Positions 5,867 through 7,456 of a stretch of 7,456 nt of DNA are shown here, piece after piece. Location of the stretch: assembly GCA_021788675.1 (NCBI GenBank), contig JAJYKI010000031.1, positions 1-7,456 on the forward strand, given 5' to 3'. The notes beneath the pieces were generated by a model. The model made no database searches. It had not been told where the DNA came from and worked only from the letters and a program-made list of their open reading frames with translations. The stretch is from a bacterium (GTDB taxonomy: Bacteria; Patescibacteriota; Saccharimonadia; Saccharimonadales; UBA4665). Within the stretch, counting starts at the first letter, position 1, and every line of letters starts with the position of its first letter. The translations under genes and the position numbers were made by a program.

Positions 5867-6390
5867 GGCTGCAGCCCGTTTATAAACGATTTTGCAATAA
5901 TACTGTAAACACCGTAAAGGCTTTTAGCCAGGGTATTGTAGCGGGAGTCAACAAAGCAATCGATATCCTTAATATTATGGCCGTTATAAATTAAATTGGC
6001 AGGGGCCGGATTATGCATCGCGTCACAATTCAAGAGGTAGCCGTGGTCAATGGCGGGTAGTTGTGCTGTTAAACTGGCGGCCGAGAAAGTATTGGCCGCA
6101 TAGACGGTAGTTTTACATGGGCTAACGAAATTTGACTGATTAAAACATTTTAATAATCCGCTTCCGTCACTCAACACCGTCAGGCTCCAAGGGTCAATAT
6201 TTATATCATGCCCGGCATTACTGACATTCAAAGCACCTTGGCTATTAAGCTCGAATAACACATTCGATTTGGTCACATTGCCGGATCCCGAACCGGATTT
6301 TATATAAACTATAGTTCCAGCAAACGCGATTACGGCTACTATAACCAGCACTATAAACGTCATGCTTAGTCCGAAGCCTTTATGGTTCAT
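5863..6390 (-). CDS. Pilin-like single-pass membrane protein
   Basis: This 175-residue protein has a short basic N-terminus, MNHKGFGLS, and one hydrophobic helix (about residues 10-30), followed by an extracytoplasmic domain of about 140 residues. The layout matches type IV pilin-like proteins, with a possible prepilin peptidase site after Gly5 (KG/FGLS). The glutamate normally at position 5 of the mature pilin is Met10 here, so it may instead be a signal-anchored surface protein. Four cysteines (82, 92, 122, 145) in the outer domain could form two disulfides. A flexible GSGSG linker (33-37) follows the helix. No pilus assembly genes are in the window. The ATG is well placed behind a -10-like TATTAT box. 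Its last codons and TAA lie in palindromic DNA and overlap the MFS stop by 4 bases. No specific family is recognised. Confidence 0.72.
   Translation of the reverse strand: MNHKGFGLSMTFIVLVIVAVIAFAGTIVYIKSGSGSGNVTKSNVLFELNSQGALNVSNAGHDINIDPWSLTVLSDGSGLLKCFNQSNFVSPCKTTVYAANTFSAASLTAQLPAIDHGYLLNCDAMHNPAPANLIYNGHNIKDIDCFVDSRYNTLAKSLYGVYSIIAKSFINGLQP
5866..5888. terminator. Two abutting 12-base palindromes at convergent gene ends
   Basis: GGGCTGCAGCCC (5866-5877) and CGTTTATAAACG (5877-5888) are both perfect palindromes sharing one base. They begin in the stop codon of the MFS gene and encode the last residues of the pilin-like gene. Either strand's transcript could form the GC-rich hairpin (4-base stem, 4-base loop), with TAAGCTGTTTT following on the minus strand and GTTTATAAACGATTTT on the plus strand. 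That would suit a bidirectional terminator, but the stems are short and the U-tracts are not continuous, so a protein-binding site or coincidence is also possible. Confidence 0.35.
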
Positions 6391-6397
6391 GATTTAA

Positions 6398-6403
6398 ATA
6401 ATA
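6398..6403 (-). promoter_or_regulatory. -10-like box of the pilin-like gene; leaderless start
   Basis: On the minus strand TATTAT ends 7 bases before the ATG at 6390, the distance expected for a leaderless message. No good -35 box is seen. It lies in the 78-base divergent spacer shared with the debranching-enzyme gene; on the plus strand of that spacer another TATTAT (6445-6450) could serve the ATG at 6469. Confidence 0.4.
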
Positions 6404-6468
6404 GCATAAGAGCTAATACTGATTGATCGGTCGTCTTTTAACATTATTATTAGTTGTTAGGCTAAACG

Positions 6469-7456
6469 ATGCTCTATCATAGTAGTCATATGCCAGCGAA
6501 CCAATCTACCAGGTTAGATAGCAATATTAGTTCAATCGATTTTATATATGAAAAATCTACCCATGAAGCTATCGCTCAAGCATGCAACCTCTTCGTAAAA
6601 CATACACCCTCAACTACTGAATTGTGGGCAGCAAGTCGAGACTGGTTCATGGAAGAGTGGGGAAGAGATACTTTCATATCTTTATCCGGATTACTATTAA
6701 CAACAAAACGCTATGAAGAGGCAAGACAGGTATTCCGTCATTTTGCCAAACTTGAGCAAAACGGCCTAATCCCGAATGTCATAAAAGATGACGCAATCGA
6801 GTACAATACGTCCGACGCATCACTTTGGTTTATTCACGCAACTAAGCAGTATATGCACTCAAGCCGTGATACGGAGTTTGTGAAAGAGCTAATGCCCACG
6901 ATTAAAAATATAATCGACGGCTACAAGAATGGTATCGTCTATGAAAGAAACGACCGACCACAAAATATATACATGGACCGAAACGATGGACTTATAGTCA
7001 CGCCGGCCCAATCTACCTGGATGGATGCCGATCCTGCCGGCGATGGCTCGACTATAATAACGCCAAGAAACGGTAAATGCATTGAAATTAACGGCTTATG
7101 GTATGAAGCGCTTGTTTTCTACGATGAAGTAAGGCAAGACTTATCCTCAGACGACGATCAAGAAGTTAGTGAAATAATAAGTCTACTAAAGGAATCGTTC
7201 CTAAAAAAATTCTGGAACGCTCAAGCCGGCTATTTAAATGATGTAATTGATGGCGACCCTAAAGGTAGTCAACTGAGACCCAACCAGGTTATTGCACTTG
7301 GCTATGCCGGTGATTTAATTCCACTTGAGTTTAGCATTAAAGCCATGCATGCTATTCGTACAAAACTTTTGACGCCAGGCGGGCTACGGACGCTGTCACG
7401 CGACGACCCTGATTATATAGGAAGCTATGATACCTATAAGCCAATGTCAGAAAAAG
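6469..7456 (+). CDS. Glycogen debranching enzyme, amylo-1,6-glucosidase domain (cut by right edge)
   Basis: The frame is open to the window end, giving 329 residues of a GDE_C-type (alpha,alpha)6-barrel enzyme that removes alpha-1,6-linked glucose at branch points of glycogen-like polymers in the cytoplasm. Family motifs in order, numbered from the ATG at 6469: WGRDTFISLSG (64-74), YNTSDASLWFIHA, TPAQSTWMDA (Asp186 probably in the active site), TPRNGKCIEINGLWYEAL (from 201), RPNQVIALGYAG (270) and LLTPGGLRTLSRDDPDY (300). Only about 60 residues precede WGRD, so the N-terminal domain usual in archaeal and bacterial debranching enzymes is missing. The start could instead be the ATG at 6490, which has TATCAT (6475-6480) 9 bases upstream, the same spacing as the Nudix gene; a weak AGG precedes 6469. 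The C-terminal part, including the second catalytic acid, is outside the window. Confidence 0.88.
   Translation, partial: MLYHSSHMPANQSTRLDSNISSIDFIYEKSTHEAIAQACNLFVKHTPSTTELWAASRDWFMEEWGRDTFISLSGLLLTTKRYEEARQVFRHFAKLEQNGLIPNVIKDDAIEYNTSDASLWFIHATKQYMHSSRDTEFVKELMPTIKNIIDGYKNGIVYERNDRPQNIYMDRNDGLIVTPAQSTWMDADPAGDGSTIITPRNGKCIEINGLWYEALVFYDEVRQDLSSDDDQEVSEIISLLKESFLKKFWNAQAGYLNDVIDGDPKGSQLRPNQVIALGYAGDLIPLEFSIKAMHAIRTKLLTPGGLRTLSRDDPDYIGSYDTYKPMSEK

Noticed and set aside
1..7456. tRNA, rRNA, CRISPR array, insertion sequence or prophage attachment site
   Set aside because: No cloverleaf, spaced direct repeats, transposase or terminal inverted repeats were seen by eye on either strand.

Overview
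The window shows nine protein genes, seven complete and two cut by the window edges, and no RNA gene, mobile element or CRISPR array. Genes are packed tightly; the largest gap is about 160 bases. TGA ends at least two genes and does not interrupt the long frames, so the standard genetic code applies and a UGA-glycine code is excluded. Small, moderately AT-rich genes, few Shine-Dalgarno sites, start codons just behind -10 boxes, a 'KGFGL' pilin-like membrane protein and a HELVH protein of no familiar family together suggest a Patescibacteria/CPR bacterium, perhaps Saccharibacteria. That placement is an inference from style, not a phylogenetic result.

Left part, minus strand (1-2841). A polytopic PIG-V-like mannosyltransferase is followed, after 97 bases counted from its stop to the next gene's start, by a three-gene operon reading leftward: a HELVH putative metalloprotein, a Bcp/PrxQ peroxiredoxin, and an unrecognised gene that runs off the window. 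A near-consensus promoter (TTGAAA, 17 bases, TATAAC) precedes the operon and shows that the longest reading frame for its first gene is over-extended.

Middle part, plus strand (2974-5866). A Nudix hydrolase whose longest frame overlaps its own -10 box is followed by a two-gene operon: an isochorismatase-fold hydrolase lacking the usual catalytic cysteine, and a 14-helix DHA2-type MFS exporter starting one base after it. This pair has the only strong ribosome binding site in the window, and two copies of the palindrome AAACGTTT lie upstream. A hydrolase plus exporter suggests handling of a small molecule, but no substrate can be read from the sequence.

Right part. The exporter meets a minus-strand pilin-like membrane protein tail to tail with overlapping stop codons, at two abutting 12-base palindromes. 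A short divergent promoter region then leads to a plus-strand glycogen-debranching (amylo-1,6-glucosidase) gene that is cut by the right edge and begins almost directly with its catalytic domain.

No clearly new multi-gene system is visible. The items most worth checking are the HELVH-peroxiredoxin operon, the cysteine-less hydrolase with its exporter and possible operators, the short-fronted debranching enzyme, and the mix of leaderless and Shine-Dalgarno-led genes.
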